Below, in pieces: positions 44,176 to 57,613 of a stretch of 64,000 bases of DNA. This stretch comes from Norana najaformis. Its lineage: Eukaryota > Annelida > Clitellata > Crassiclitellata > Hormogastridae. The notes under the pieces were generated by a model that saw nothing but the letters and a program-made list of their open reading frames with translations, had not been told where the DNA came from and did no database searches. The DNA is taken from assembly GCA_964023275.1 (NCBI GenBank), contig OZ029915.1, positions 34,964,573 through 35,028,572 of the forward strand, written 5' to 3'. The stretch's first letter is position 1. Each line of letters begins with the position of its first letter. The translations under genes were made by a program, and so were the position numbers.

Positions 44176-45005
44176 GTAAGCAGAATAGTTTAGTAAGCAG
44201 AAAGATGATCTTCTGCCCTCTACTGGAAAGCGGTTGACACAATAGTTGGGATGACCGCTTTTACATTTCCCTGCATATTTAATTCTCTTGTTTTTGCTTT
44301 CTTACTTTACTCCTTGGATTTTCCTGACTTATAAAATTTCTCAGCCTTCTGGCATCCCGTTTTTTCTTAGCTTCTACCATGTTTTTTAGTTTCTAAGGTT
44401 TATATGGCTTTTTTCTGTACAAGTTCATTGGACAACCTTCATCCAAACCAAATCAGAAGGCGGCTGGACTGGTCCTCTGGATGGGCCCTTATGATTCACT
44501 ACAACTGTCATAGGCCGATGTAGCATGTAACGCACTTCCAATATAACTACAGCCACAACACAATGTAAAAGCTACACTTCTTCAAAACTATCAAAACTAC
44601 ATGCACTGTCGAAGTGTAAATAGAGGTGTAAGCAAAACAATGCAAAGATGAAAGCAAACGGAATTCAATAGTCACTAAGACATCACGCACAACAACACAA
44701 TTAGGAAGACGAAAAAGACTTACGAAGAACAACAGAAGTGCATTTGATAAAATTTTGTAATTTTATTACATGGAAGGGGAATACAAAAATCAAATGTGCA
44801 TGAAAATAAATGAAAAAGTTAGTATCAAGGGAAACTGCTATCATATTTTAGGCATATATGTCTACCAAAATTCTAAAAACATAAACTGATTAATTTCATC
44901 ATGCTTTGAACAGCTACCAACTTCAGACTAGCTTGAACTGTATAATTTATAAGACATTTACAGGCAGCGTATGTAATGCCAATTCAAAAAGAGTCCTTTC
45001 AGAGG
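44176..45005. other. no gene seen
   Basis: AT-rich, short open frames only. It lies between a LINE fragment and the tentative last exon of the SRPBCC gene. Confidence 0.4.
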
Positions 45006-48000
45006 TTACACATTAGAATGACTGTATCCATTACCAGGATGAATTTGAAAGAGAATGTATAAAGCACACCCCTTCCTGGCTTTATCATCCCTACTGGGAT
45101 GCAGTTCATCGAAGTTATTACCCAGAAGGATCCCACCCATCCTTGCCCCAACCACAAATAGCATTCCATCAATGTCATCCATGTCATCTATCACAATACA
45201 CTGTAACCTAACAGCAGGCCTACCTCTGGGAACCATATCAACTGATGCTTTATAACATGGTTGCTTCCTAAAGATGAATAAAATCTGAAACCCACACCTC
45301 TGACCATACTATATCAGAATTTGTGGAAAATATTTATTATGAGGTTCTGATGTACTGTTTTTATTATAATGCAAATGTAAAAATGTTTGTGTTTCGCTTA
45401 TTCAGGATCAGTCAATGAAGTAAAAGAATCTCCACCAGTTTGCAGTTTCTCAAAATAAAGCAATTTAAATGGATTCCTAGTGAGAGTATTTGTATAAAAT
45501 TCTAAAATAGAAAAACAAAATAAGTTGGAGTAATGGAATACCCTAAAACACATAACACGAAAATCTAACTTACAACATACAAACAAATTCAAACAATTTT
45601 TTTAAATTTAGCATTTATATAGCCATTGTTTCATCAGGTAGACTTTCCAGAAAGTTACTAGCAATTCTGAAAATAAAATATCTTGTACATAAAATTTAGT
45701 TGTTTGATCACACAAGAACAGCTTGTAATGAGTTTGTGAGTCCATCTAGCTTTTGTCACATTTCCAATTGGTGATTTGGAGAACAGACAATGAATATGAA
45801 TAATGTCAAAATACAAAAATAAGGAAATGACGCATACATGTTCATCAAAATTTTTTCTAAGGTTCTATCATGATCTGACTCCAGTTCATTCAGGGAATAG
45901 TTTATATGATAACCCACTGAGCCAAATATAATTACTGTAACAACTCAAGACATCAGGATATCCAAATATGAAACATCACACAAATCAAAAGCCTAAGTTC
46001 AATGCCCTAAAATAAGTTTCAATATCATTTTCACTAGATGTAAATTACCAGTTTCTCATATTTTACACACAGCTAACAACAATTACAGAATTTCAAAAGT
46101 GACTAGAAGGAAACTGACTAGAAATAACAAAACCAAGATAGAATATCAAGTGAAATGGTAAAAATATGATCAAACTCATTGAAAAGCCTAGCATTTCACT
46201 TTTCTTTATGCAACAGAATCAAAGTTCAAAGTTCACAGCCTATACCTAAATCATGACAATCTCTTTAGCAGTAAGATATATTCCTGCAATCAATTTATTT
46301 AGCAGTAAACTCCAACAAATGTCCAAAGGTATGAAATGTTAGCAACTTCGTAATAAACGTCACAGACTGCCGGTGCAGTCCCTCACTGCCTGACTGCTCA
46401 TTAAGTGTAAACTGATGTACTCATTTGTAGCCAATTTTCCAGAAAGTGATAGTGGAACAGAAATTTTCAATTCTGGCATCAAATCAAACCTCTGCTTGAC
46501 AGTCTAACATGCTAATCAACAGACTTCAGCATGTACCACAACGAGGATAAACCTCTTCTTAAAGTTAAAAGCATCATTTATTTAAATAACTATTTCAACG
46601 GCAATACAAATAGATCACATCATTCTGTCTTGGCAAAGATATGAACCCCAAACTCTGGGTTAACATTATGACATGTTAACAACTAGATCATGTACCATTA
46701 AGAAAATGAATCCGGTTATTCCTTAGGAAAACAGAAAAAGAGAAAATTTTGAAAATCAAGATCAAGCTGCACAGTGGCATAATAAAATTAACAACTTCAT
46801 GCATTCTGCTTCAACCAAGTATAAACAATTTCTTTCAGCTTAATCTTACATTAACTATCACACTCTTGAGATCAGCTTCAACTTTCTGTAACGACGATTT
46901 TTCTCAACCAAACCAAACTGTGCATCTCGATATGTTTTAACATGATTGCTAGCTCAGCTGGTTCCAGTCTATTCCGGATAAACTGGTGCCATGACAGGAA
47001 CTACAGCAACAGTCTGGCTATGATGCAGTCTTTGTCAGGGTTCCTGCAGCGCAAAACGTAACGAGAACAATGCTTGCCGTGCTGTACAGCTGCACATGTA
47101 GCTTATCACAGGTGACAACACATACTAAAATACACAACACAATCTTTATTTAGCATACATTTAATCAGTAATGCATTGTAAAAATAGCAAACAAATTCAC
47201 AATCCATTCTAAAATCTAAAAATAGTTTTAGTTATCGTATAACATACAGCATACAAAAACTTTAACAGTATATTAACAAATATTAACATAGAAATTTCTC
47301 ACTTGTTGCATTTGCACCTCACCTAAATCAAATAAAGCCTTGGAGCTCTGTCTTTGATAAAGACACAACAAAAGGAAAGGCCATTTTCATGACTTTCATT
47401 TATCTTAAGCAATTGCAAACATTTCTTCGTTTATCTCTGTAATTACCAGCTGAAATGGCCCTTAATGCACACAGAAGGTATGGTGAGAGATACCTAGGCG
47501 CAATGCATACTACCACTGCAGCACCAGAGTGTCAATTGGTGCAGGTAACGTAAACATATGGTGCAAACAATTCAATCAACCCATGCCTTTCTCCATTCTT
47601 AACTTAAAACAGATAAGGAATTCTGTACAAGGTTTCAACTGGCAAACCTGAATAAGACTCCATTGCTTGGGTCCTATTTGTGTGTGGGAGCCCACCAGCA
47701 CTGACTTTTCCAACCCTTCGAGCACCATTTGCTTACAGATTAACTTTTTGTTTTCATGAACCCTAATATCATTTGAGCTAGTGAAGATCACTTCCAAGAA
47801 CTACTCAGAATGTGCCATAGAAATGTTAAGTTACATACAAGCATACAATATACAACATGAAATATATTTCTTGTTTAACAGTTTTTAACTCATCTCAAAA
47901 CTACAGTGCCTCATATATAAAGTTTAAACAGTAACTACACTTAGAAACATTTCAATTGTTTAATTAAATACATGTATCTATGGCCAGTTGCCTAAAACCA

Positions 48001-50515
48001 GTTGTGTCACTTATAATTATCAGACTCTGATTAACAGATATAAATAAATCGATGGTAATTATTGCAGCTCTCTCTTGGTTAAAAATATTATCAGATAATT
48101 ATTAGCTAAATGAATTATTACACATGTAAAGTCAGTAAATCTTAATCTTAGAAGTCAAAAATACTTAAGTAAAGGCATCAAGTAAACTCACATAAAACAG
48201 ATAAGATCTTCGTCGAGAGTACATTCTCCAAGTAAGGGTTGTCGGAAATTTAGGCATGTTGTCATTTTGTTCTAACTCGATTTCAATTCGTCGCATGAGC
48301 CAAGTGTCACTGAAGAAGCTGATATACTTTGGTGACTCATAACCAAGAATTACGTTGTCAGATTCTATATTACCTGAGAACAGAGAGTATGAAACTACAT
48401 GTATTCCGTTTCTTGCAAATAAAATGCAAGTATTACTGTTCCTAGTGGCTTATAATCGGGAAAATAAACTGATGTTTTAGTATATGGCTAAAACACATAC
48501 AGTAATTGATCATTCCTTGCAATTCTAAAATGTACAATGATTACTGTTTTGTCTTCTTTGCAGTTTATGAGAAGGTGCTGAATCAGGCATTACAAGGGCG
48601 TTTGGAAACATTTATAACCCACAAAGCAAAAGACATAATTATAAACCACATTCATAAATATTGTAAACTCAAGATTTCTAAAGCGCCCAATGAAAGCTAA
48701 GTTTTAGTTTTAAGTGAAAGACCTTGGCAGAGATTGCAAGAGGTGAAGTGTTGGTGAGTTATTACAATTACAACTATATTCACCTGTACAAATAATAGGT
48801 AGTTCAGTTACTTGGGAAAACTATTACTTGCATACAAAAGCATTTTTAAATGATGATTAAATACACACAAACTGTGCATCATTGCAACCATTAAGCCATA
48901 TATGAATTTTGGAAAGTAATATCCAATCAGAATTATTTACTTTCATTAATATTTGTTTACTTGGAAACTTTAAATGGCAAGATGCAATTAATCTAGTTTT
49001 ACCATTTTTTCAAATAGTACCATACACAGAAACAAGCCTACCCACCATACAGAGGAACATGGTAAACTTCAGTGAAATGTTTTCCTATTCCCATAGGTGC
49101 ACTATCAACTGGTTCAAAACTGTCCACACCAGGATACCACTAAACAACAAAAAGTGCGCATAATGTTACTAATAAATAATGATTATTATTAGAAAACAGA
49201 AATGACAGAAGTTAAAGAAACCAGTACAGGCTCTAAGACATTCTTAAAAGGCATTATAGGAAGGCCCGGTAAAAATACAAGAACTGTAGGTGACTGTGTC
49301 CCAGAAGCCTTGCTGAAAGTTTACAACTGTTTGTTTCAATATGCTATGTAAATAAACATGCAGGTAGAACTTGCTAAGACAAACAACTACAGAAAGTGCC
49401 AGCATGGCTAATTTCCTATCCTTGTAATAATCTCCTTGGCACTGGCATCTAATGCATAAATGCATCAACCAAAAGCACCAACAGCAGTGTAATGTAAATA
49501 ATTCAAAATTGAGGCACGTAGCTGGAATAGTCAAGGAATCTATGCATGAGAAAACGCACACTAAGTCGGAAAAATCAAAACTGGGTTTGATAATGCATTG
49601 GATTGCAAGTAGTAAAAAAGTAGTTAAAAAGTTACAATTTGTTAAAGATGTAGGTCTTTTCATGGCTACTCTTGAGAAATCACAAGTTAAACTTTACCAT
49701 AACAATTACCTGACCTAATCTGCTGTGCCTAGGGGTAATAAATATTTATGTGTATGGTAATTTAGAGCGTATTCATATGCCTCTGAGGCTGCATCAAAGA
49801 AAAACTGGTTACATGACTTGGTTTCACATAATAATTGATGGATCATATGAATCTAATCCGGGCACAAAGGGACATGTTTAATTAAGTTTTTGTTGCAAGG
49901 CATCATAAAAAAGTTGAAAACCAAAATATTCAGACAACGAAACTCTACGTAAGGACTTTTAGTTTGATGCTAACAAAACTAGTTTACATATTCCTGCCTA
50001 CTTTGTCTTCTTCTTAGTGTGTTTCTCGCAAATGAACTTTTCCGACTGTGTAAGAGGGAATAGGAACCTCATATCCGAAGACTACACTTCTGAGGAGGCA
50101 TCTAACCAAGCACGTTACCTTTGCCTTTATGGTGTTAAGAGTTTCAATTCCAACATTATTACTTGACCAAAAGCAGGTGGCAAAAGCCTATGATTATTGT
50201 TATTGTTATTAAAGAAAAACTTGACACAAACAGAATAGTGATAGAGTGATATATAACGAATAGATATAGAAACAATAATGGAATCAGAGTGTCTGCATTA
50301 ATCAACCATACTTTTAAAAGTGAAAAACAATAAAGGTACTGCCTCACAATTTTAAGGTTTTTCATGTCTGAAAGAAAGAGAAAAGCCTTTGCACGAGAGA
50401 CTGGTAAAGCAACTTCCTTCTCCACTAAGAGAACATCATTCTCCACTTCGTAGTGCAACAACACGGAAATAAGGACAGTGATCACCAGCAGCAGGACCTT
50501 CCACACTGACATCAT
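45006..50515 (-). CDS. SRPBCC (polyketide-cyclase-like) protein with N-terminal signal or anchor
   Basis: Minus-strand exons are 50348-50515, 49046-49139, 48192-48373 and tentatively 45006-45284. The phases agree: ATT|GTGAGG to TTTAG|TGG, TATG|GTGGGT to TCTCAG|GT, TAT|GTGAGT to TTTCAG|ATT. That gives 240 residues. Residues 1-25 (MMSVWKVLLLVITVLISVLL) are a signal peptide or anchor. The domain runs through VEKEVALPVSRAKAFLFLSD (31-50), WYPGVDSFEPVDSAPMGIGK (57-76), FTEVYHVPLYG, YESPKYISFFSDTWLMRRIE and LTWRMYSRRRSYLF (to about 147). This is the START/SRPBCC helix-grip order (V..PV..A...L.D....WYPGV, P.G.G...E, S...L.W), a fold that binds hydrophobic ligands such as lipids. Ligand and role are unknown. 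The family's usual C-terminal helix is not evident in the last exon, so that exon could be wrong. Confidence 0.65.
48655..48760 (-). mobile_element. short CR1/L2-like LINE 3'-end fragment
   Basis: AAACTCAAGATTTCTAAAGCGCCCAATGAAAGCTAAG joined directly to the interior block TTTAAGTGAAAGACCTTGGCAGAG...GAGGTGAAGTGTTGGTGAG. The roughly 200 bp normally between them are deleted. It lies in an intron of the SRPBCC gene. Confidence 0.6.
49745..50095 (-). mobile_element. decayed dispersed repeat, pair of 27390-27712
   Basis: The reverse complement of the copy at 27.4 kb, with shared CATATGCCTCTGAGGCTGCATCAA, AAGTTTTTGTTGCAAGGCATCAT and AACTTTTCCGACTGTGT. It lies in intron 1 of the SRPBCC gene. Confidence 0.5.
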
Positions 50516-51209
50516 TGTTCTCGAACAAGTCCAATCTATTACAAACCAAACATCACAACCATATTTCGTACCATATTTTGAGGTTTTATTTTATTTAGCC
50601 AGGAAAGGCTTGTCCTTATATTTAGACATCGTAATCGTAAGCTGCGCATTAATTACTGCAGCTGATTTAACTAATAAGTGCCGCTGAATGTCCCGATATC
50701 AAGGCCCCAACAAATTAGTGATCTAGACCCTCCATAACAACAACATTTTACTAAATCGCTTTAGATGCTAAATCGATTTTAAACGAAGCAGTGAAACAAT
50801 ATAAGCAATAAATTATAAAATCAGCCACAGGATCGCCTAAACAAAGAGTAAATGAGTTAGGAAACAAACAAATTACTCCAACAACCAACTTCAATCCACG
50901 TCGTCAGCTGCCTCTGCAACCGGAAGTGCCAGATGCCGTTTCCGAGGTTTCCGTGAAGAATGGTTTCCATTGGTTGGCTTTTAATAGCATCATTTGAGAT
51001 TGTTTACACCAAAGACTACCTAGGCATCCGCGTTCATTAGGCCCATAGCAGACCTCAGTTGTCTCAGTGGTGGCCAGTAGTAGACAGCTGTGGGTCCAGT
51101 TTAGGCCCAACAACCGTGGCTGTTAGGGTAAAGAACAGTCACACGGTCACACACGAGTTAACGGAGTAGTGAGCAGAATGATGTCGTGGAACACGACGTG
51201 CTTTGTATA
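50516..51209. other. upstream flank of the SRPBCC gene
   Basis: 5' UTR and promoter should lie here. No TATA box stands out. A CGTAATCGTAA motif at about 50630 may be a LINE tail remnant. Confidence 0.4.
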
Positions 51210-51720
51210 CAGTCGTAATCGTAATCTCGAGATTTCTACAGCGCCCAACGAAAGCCAAGTCGTGGGAACCAGCTTATTCACAAGCGCCCAGTCAAAGCAA
51301 AATTGATAGGCCGTAGGATCCGATTCGGTTCCAGGTCAAGATGCAAAGGTCGGGTAGACAATCAGACGGCTACACAGAGGATGGTGTTTAGAAATGTAGC
51401 GGCAAGATAAGGGAAGAGGAGAAATCAAGTTTGGATTTGTGGAAGAGGAGTGTTTTCACTTTTGAGTGTGAAACCTGCTCAGAGTTTGCAAAGGGTGGAT
51501 TGTTGTTGAGTTCATGGATGGGTCAGAATCGTCTGACGGAAGTATTCCAGAAGGGTGGAGCAGCTATGCTTAATGGACTGAGAATTGTTAGGGCGGAATA
51601 GGAGCGGGTTGAACGGAATGGTTCGATTGTAAACAACCGATGAAGTTGAGTGTTGGGAGGACTGAAGTGCGTTGTAGGTAAATGATAGGACTTTGTAATC
51701 CACTCAAGTATTTTAAGCTA
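51210..51720 (-). mobile_element. CR1/L2-like LINE ORF2 C terminus and 3' end
   Basis: The most informative copy. The minus strand translates as DYKVLSFTYNALQ (the family's YK.L.LTYKAL.G), a Ser-rich stretch, CSTLLEYFRQT, then SEQVSHSKVKTLLFHKS (F...LKT.LF). It ends with the GGGCGCTGTAGAAATCTCG motif and the ATTACGATTACG tail at 51212-51225. Stops and shifts are present. Confidence 0.7.
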
Positions 51721-53129
51721 GTGAAGTGATCTGAGGAGTGATGTGATGGTGAATAACCCGTAGAGTAAGTTGAATCAGTGGCAGGTTTACGGGGAAGTCC
51801 TGGGGCATACACCCCCAACTAAGCCCTTGCCTCTTCCCATTTTTAGGCAGCATTTAATACGGCCTTGTCTACTTGTGAATATTGCTGAAAATTGTTGTAG
51901 CCCATTTGGAGCTGCTGGCCCCCTTTTCGGAAAATTGGCGCCACCACTGGGCTGAATTAAAGTTATTTATAAGTTTTCCAGCTGAACGAAAGCAATTTAT
52001 ACCCAGATAGCCAGCATAGCTCTGGGACATTGGACCGGGAGCACCTCTGATGAGTTTAATTTTTTATGTGGCGCTATATAAACTCTCAATTACAATTCCA
52101 GCTTATTTTTGTGCAATTTCAGAAAACAGTGTTAAAAAGTAAGTGAAATCAACAGTGTAAACCTGAATAGCTCACATAACTGTGTTCGGTTTCTCTTCAC
52201 TGAATGTATATATCAAGCAAGGAAAATGAACAGAACCAGTTAATTTTGATTTTACACTTTGAAAGTAAATTTCAACACTTTATAAGTGCTTTAACACATG
52301 CTAGTTTAAAAAATAGAAGCCTGTATATTTTATGCACATAGCATATTAAAAAATCAACCACTGAAGCAGTTATGACGAGTTTATGGTGCTGATTGTATAC
52401 AAGTACAGCATTTTAATGAAGTGGGAGTGTGCACATATAAATATTCCGTTGTTCAGTACATCCTGCAAGAATAAAGTGGAAAAGTTCAAACCAATTAACA
52501 AGTTTTAATCCTGGCATTCAAGTTTTATCCTATATTTTATCACCACTGACTCAGCTAAGACTTTGGAGCTAAACTATAAACTAAAAAAGCTTCACAAAAT
52601 ATTATAAAAACTGCGACTGTTTAATTATATTAATATTACTATACTAAACAACTTCATGAAACAATTCTAAAAGCTGTAACTGTTTATTTACATTAATATG
52701 TTAACAGTTAATATAAAAAACATTAGCTTAATTATAAAAGCATTCTTAAATACTGTACCATAAGAAAATCATTTGTACAAAAACAATTTTATGCTCTTCA
52801 TGTTTAAGGATATCTTTCAAAACATCACCACTGTCTTTTGAGGTCAGTGTAAATTTGAAAATTTTCACTGAAAATTTGACATAAGTCTTAATTAAGCATC
52901 ATCACAAAATACAAGATTATCTTTATTTGTTATAATAAATATTACCATAACACAATGTCATATGTATGTATACATGTATCTATGAAAGCACTTAATACAT
53001 AGGACTTCTGAGCACCTCATAGAAGCTCTGCAAGCAGGACTCTCCACAAATGATGTCATATACCATTATAACAATATTTCTCCACACATAATAATTAATG
53101 TGGTCAGGATTCTAATCCATGATGTTGCT
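51721..53129. other. no gene seen, one short LINE tail inside
   Basis: At about 52030-52100 (plus strand) GGAGCACCTCTGATGAGTTT and ATGTGGCGCTATATAAACTC followed by TCAATTACAATT form another LINE tail. The rest is AT-rich and non-coding as far as I can see. Confidence 0.45.
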
Positions 53130-53500
53130 TGAATCAAAGGGGTTACCCACAAACGACCCTCGCAAAAAGACCTACTTTGGACCCTCCCTCCTGTGGTTCC
53201 ATTTGGCGTTACCCTCCCCTCCCCTTTGTGGGCTTCTGCTGGGGCCTAGATTAGGCTACCATGTTGACCTTGCAGGGCTAAATGTGCTAGAGTACTGCAG
53301 TACTTTGCAGACGCTCCTCGTCCAGCAAATGGACTGTAATTAGATCCAATTCAGTAAACTGCAGTCTCACTTAATTGGTGTTTAAGGCAAAGGCTGTACT
53401 GAAATAACCCCGTGTAAAAATTTTATAAGGGGACGTTTTCACTCCCTTTGTAGGCATTTGGGCGACCCATCCCTCCCGTCCTCCCTTCTCTCCCTCCCCC
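53130..53500. repeat. dispersed repeat, pair of 56430-56670
   Basis: Shared blocks are CTACC-TGTTGACC-TGCAG-GCTAAATGTG, CAAAGGCTGTACTG-AATAAC, and a later block containing CTCCCTTTGTAGGCATTTGGG against CTTCTCTGTGGACGTCCTTT. The order and spacing agree, and both copies have the same orientation. Class unknown. Confidence 0.5.
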
Positions 53501-53834
53501 TCAATACACAACTTATCAAGCCATTCTGAATCTGACTCTATGCCCTTTCCCTAACAATGCCATTTTTCGAGTAATACAAAAATAATTAGAAGTCAGAGGT
53601 TCAACAAATACTGGCCACAATTAAATATCAGAAGCACTCACAGCACAGCAACATGCTACACATTGGGCTTGTTGGATGTAGTTAGTCAACATGAATTATT
53701 TCTTACCTGGATCTTACTGCCTTAGTTTTAACATCACAACAAGAATTCCACAATAGCTGAAACCCTATACAGAGGACACAAACTGAACTTGAACGATCAC
53801 TGAACTTGTGGGTAAGCATGTTTATCTAAATTCT
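53501..53834. other. no gene seen
   Basis: Unremarkable AT-rich DNA. Confidence 0.4.
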
Positions 53835-53960
53835 AATGACTTCTATAGCGCCGTTATCATAATGGCCAAGGCATCAATAGCTGTCACTTCAAGTCAACTT
53901 GTAGTCAAAACTGGAATCCACTAGAGAATCCAGGTCAAATTCCTATAGGTCACAGATATT
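53835..53960. repeat. dispersed repeat, pair of 28830-28940
   Basis: CTAATGACTTCTATAGCGCCGTTATCA, GGCCAAGGCATCAATAGCTGTCACTTCAAG and CTAGAGAATCCAGGTCAAATTCCT align with the copy at 28.8 kb. Confidence 0.55.
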
Positions 53961-56429
53961 ATTTGAGATTATTTGAGCAAATAAACAAGACTCTTGAATT
54001 GGTCTACATAATCTGGGTTAAATGACAAGATGACAGTCACTTAGTTCAACATTGGAATTTGGAAATATTTATCACCTTTAAGTGATGACAATATATGAGT
54101 AATGTGTGGTTGTTTAGCCGTGTTATCACACTGCTGAAGCATAGTCCACCATCTCACATACTGAACTCCAGACTAATGGCATGTCACTTAGAGCACATTA
54201 ATAAAACAAAGTCCAAAGGTTTGCATCATAAAACAACTCCGCAGGTCTTAGATATATCATCAAGTTAATATGATGGATACCCACTGGCAGAACAAATAAT
54301 TTTCTTTAAATACAAAGTTGAAAACAATATTTGAGACAACCACACTGTTACCTTCTTACAACCTTTATAGATAACAGTAAAGTTTAGTAGCCTTATCTTC
54401 AGTGAGTGAAAGAAATGCTATTAGAATGAGTAAGCAGCAAAATTGAAAAACAACCTCAAATATTTCAGCTTAATTTCAACACTCGAAATTAGTATGGACT
54501 GACCCAGTAAAAAACAAAGGTTGATACATACAATAACTTTAGACCACTACAGTGTAACTTCGGTATGTTGAACTTCAGTATTTCAAACTTTCGGTTAAAT
54601 CGAATAACAGTCTTTGGCCCAGCTACAACCAATGCAAATACATACAAGCATAATTGTTTTATCAAGCTTGCATATATCAAAGTTTCACTTACTGCAACAG
54701 CATTTTTCAGTCCTTCTAGAACTAATAGGCTAGCCAATATATCAATGTTACAGGGCCACTTTGTGACTCAATACGTTTGCCCTGGCTAGTTTTAGCTGAT
54801 TGATGAATAACATCGTTTGTTTCCAAACTGGCTACGAATGAAACAGAATGATGTAGGTCAGGGTCACTGGTAAAGGGGTCAGTCATTAAGGCTGCATGTA
54901 CTCTGATTTCACTTTTGCACCTTGGATTCATCTACTTATCTAAATCCTAGAGCCCCTGAAAGGTGAGAGTTTCATGCTCCACTTGACAAAGACAGACCTT
55001 GCTACACAAACATCTGCTTAGTCTTCGTTATGACCTTTGATACAAGTGTGTGTGATTTACTAATGGTGTCACAGTACAGAATCCGTCTGTAGATGAATAA
55101 ATAAATGCACTGCTGTGCATAGAAAATGGCAAATCAAAGACTGGTATTGTGAAGCATTTGGGGTACAACTCACCACGTAGTCAACATGGATAAAAAATAA
55201 AGTCAAAATATGAGATACTCTTAGCAACGACTTAAAGTAAATGCTATGCTACTATTATGCAACCAATCTGTTTTAAGAACCTTTTAACAACTTCCGGTTC
55301 AGGTTCATAGTTGCTGGGAATATGACAGAGTTTGCTTTACAGTTACAAGTTAAGTACAAGCATAATGTTTTCAACTATTATCTTATTTTTGAACACAGTC
55401 ATTGATGTCATAAAAAAATGCATTTGCGGGAAACGTATTAATACTTTATGATTACTGTTCAAGTGGAGTCGGACAGAGCTTGACGAGAATATCCTGCTTA
55501 TTTCAAACTTCGGATATATCAAACTGTTCGTGATGGTCCACTGAACTTCAACATAACCAAAGTTTACTGTATTGCTAATGCTCGCTCCAACCAGCGTTTT
55601 GTGAACTGAAACACACTGCTGATTTTGACCAGAAATACCAATAAGCAGGCTAAAGCATTTTACAGAAACTACTTCATTTATCCACTATATGCCTACGCTT
55701 AAGAAACCACAACACCCAAGGCGAATCCAGCTACCTAATGCAAAACTACCCGTACACCCATAAAAACCTCTTCTTTTGCTGCAGTTGTGTGTACTGCAGA
55801 ACTCGGTCGCATTGCTGACTACATTACGGTATAAGTTTACAAGAAATAAACAATTTCTATCTAAGGCAAATCAAAATTATTACATCTGTGATGGAAGAGA
55901 AATTATAAGACCACCATGGGTTTACATAATGAAAACTCTCTTAAGATATTTACTAAACATTAACTTTAACAAAATATTTTACTTTAACCTTTATAAGAAG
56001 AACAGCAAAATAAAATAAAAAACTTTGAAGTTTTTTCTGCTTTTGCATCATTCTACCTTTAAAATATTACCATATGTTGACATTTTAACCAATACGCACA
56101 AACTTAATCAAACCCAAAGATATTGTGCACTAAAAAAGATATCTGCACATAATACATTTATTTCTTCCCAGTTGCAGGAGAGCTAAGCCTTTAAGGGCCA
56201 TGAAACTAATATGCAGTGAAATTGAATACTTCTGCCAAGACCCACTTGGCAGATTTATGCAGGAGTAGATTGCTTGCTAGTAAGTGCACGTCAGTTGGTA
56301 CGATAAGATGTAATGAATAACACATACCAATGCACACGCTAATTTGCAAAAGCCGCAAGGCTTTCAGTCATTAATATCAATTTACAATTGTCAAATGTAA
56401 ACTGTTTTACTAAAATCAGCTTAATCTGA
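53961..56429. other. no gene seen
   Basis: AT-rich. Minus-strand and plus-strand frames of about 70-82 codons near 54489-54789 overlap each other and have no domain signal. A word resembling TTCGG-ATAT-TC-AACT recurs at 54555-54600 and about 55500-55540. Confidence 0.4.
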
Positions 56430-56670
56430 TAAGATACACCATGGGTCTACCCTGTTGACCATGCAGAGCTAAATGTGATAAGGGGTGGGGTACTTTGATA
56501 CTGCCTCTTCCGGCAGAGGGGCTCTAATTAGTCCAAAGTAGTACAGACCATATGCTGTCAGACTGAAGTAGATGTCTAAAGCACAGGCTGTACTGCAATA
56601 ACTGTACATTCCAAGTTTAGATGCCTAAGGGTGGCTCCTACCCCTTCTCTGTGGACGTCCTTTATGGACG
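56430..56670. repeat. dispersed repeat, pair of 53130-53500
   Basis: See the shared blocks given for the 53.2-kb copy; this one has GACCATGCAGAGCTAAATGTGA and AAAGCACAGGCTGTACTGCAATAAC. Confidence 0.5.
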
Positions 56671-57613
56671 ACCCTTAAGCCATATCAACAAAGGCCAAAA
56701 AACAACAATATTGAAACTAGCTACAATTATGTATCAAGAGATTCATCCAAAAAGTCCAGAACATGTAACTCACCATCTTTACTACCAAACTGTATTATTC
56801 ACATGAAAACATCACTTACAGAATCTAGAGAAATAATTAACAAATCTTAAAATAAATTGCTAAACTGTTAAAGCATGATCATTATTTCCAACTGATGTCA
56901 TAAAAGGTAATTAATAAGCTTATAAACTCAATTAACATTTGTGATTACAAAAATCAGTAATGCAGCTTCAATCTACTGGTAAATCAGAGCTAGAAAATCT
57001 AGCTGAAGCAGCCGATCACACAGAACTTTCATCCGAACTTCAATCAGTTCACCACAAGCACACAGAAGTTGAAGCATCTTTCAGTTGGCATGCTTATCAG
57101 AATCCCATTTGAAAATAATTACGATATTTTAACTAAAAACAAGTCTATACAGATGTCAAAAACTGCTGAAACTGTGCTAGCAACTGGGTTCTTACACCTT
57201 TCTATCTCGGTTTGCCTGCGCTTGTGAAACTAGCAGTTTGAGCTAAATGATGGAAGTTAACTGGAAGCAAATAAGACAACAAACTTGTGGAATGTGTAGA
57301 AAAAGTTAGACAACAGAAGGAGATACAAATCACATACAACTTATAAAATTAATAAATTTAAGAACAGAAATATGACAGTTAACTTAATGGCACCAATTGT
57401 TATTAAGAACATATATTTGAAGAGTAAATTTATCACACGAAGACCCTTTTGAATATTTGTTAATACTCTGTTGAACGTTTGCAAGCTACTTCCATGCTAC
57501 TGAGTCGATTACAAATGATCCTGCTTAGTTTTACACTACAATCCATTTAATATAATGGGTAATTTAATTAATTACCTATTCAATACATGCGTAAATAATG
57601 CATTTTCACATTT
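56671..57613. other. no gene seen
   Basis: AT-rich intergenic DNA 3' of the sphingosine kinase gene. Confidence 0.4.

Noticed and set aside
49244-49718. 139-codon minus-strand and 88-codon plus-strand frames
   Set aside because: They overlap each other in an intron of the SRPBCC gene, lack splice context and show no family motif.
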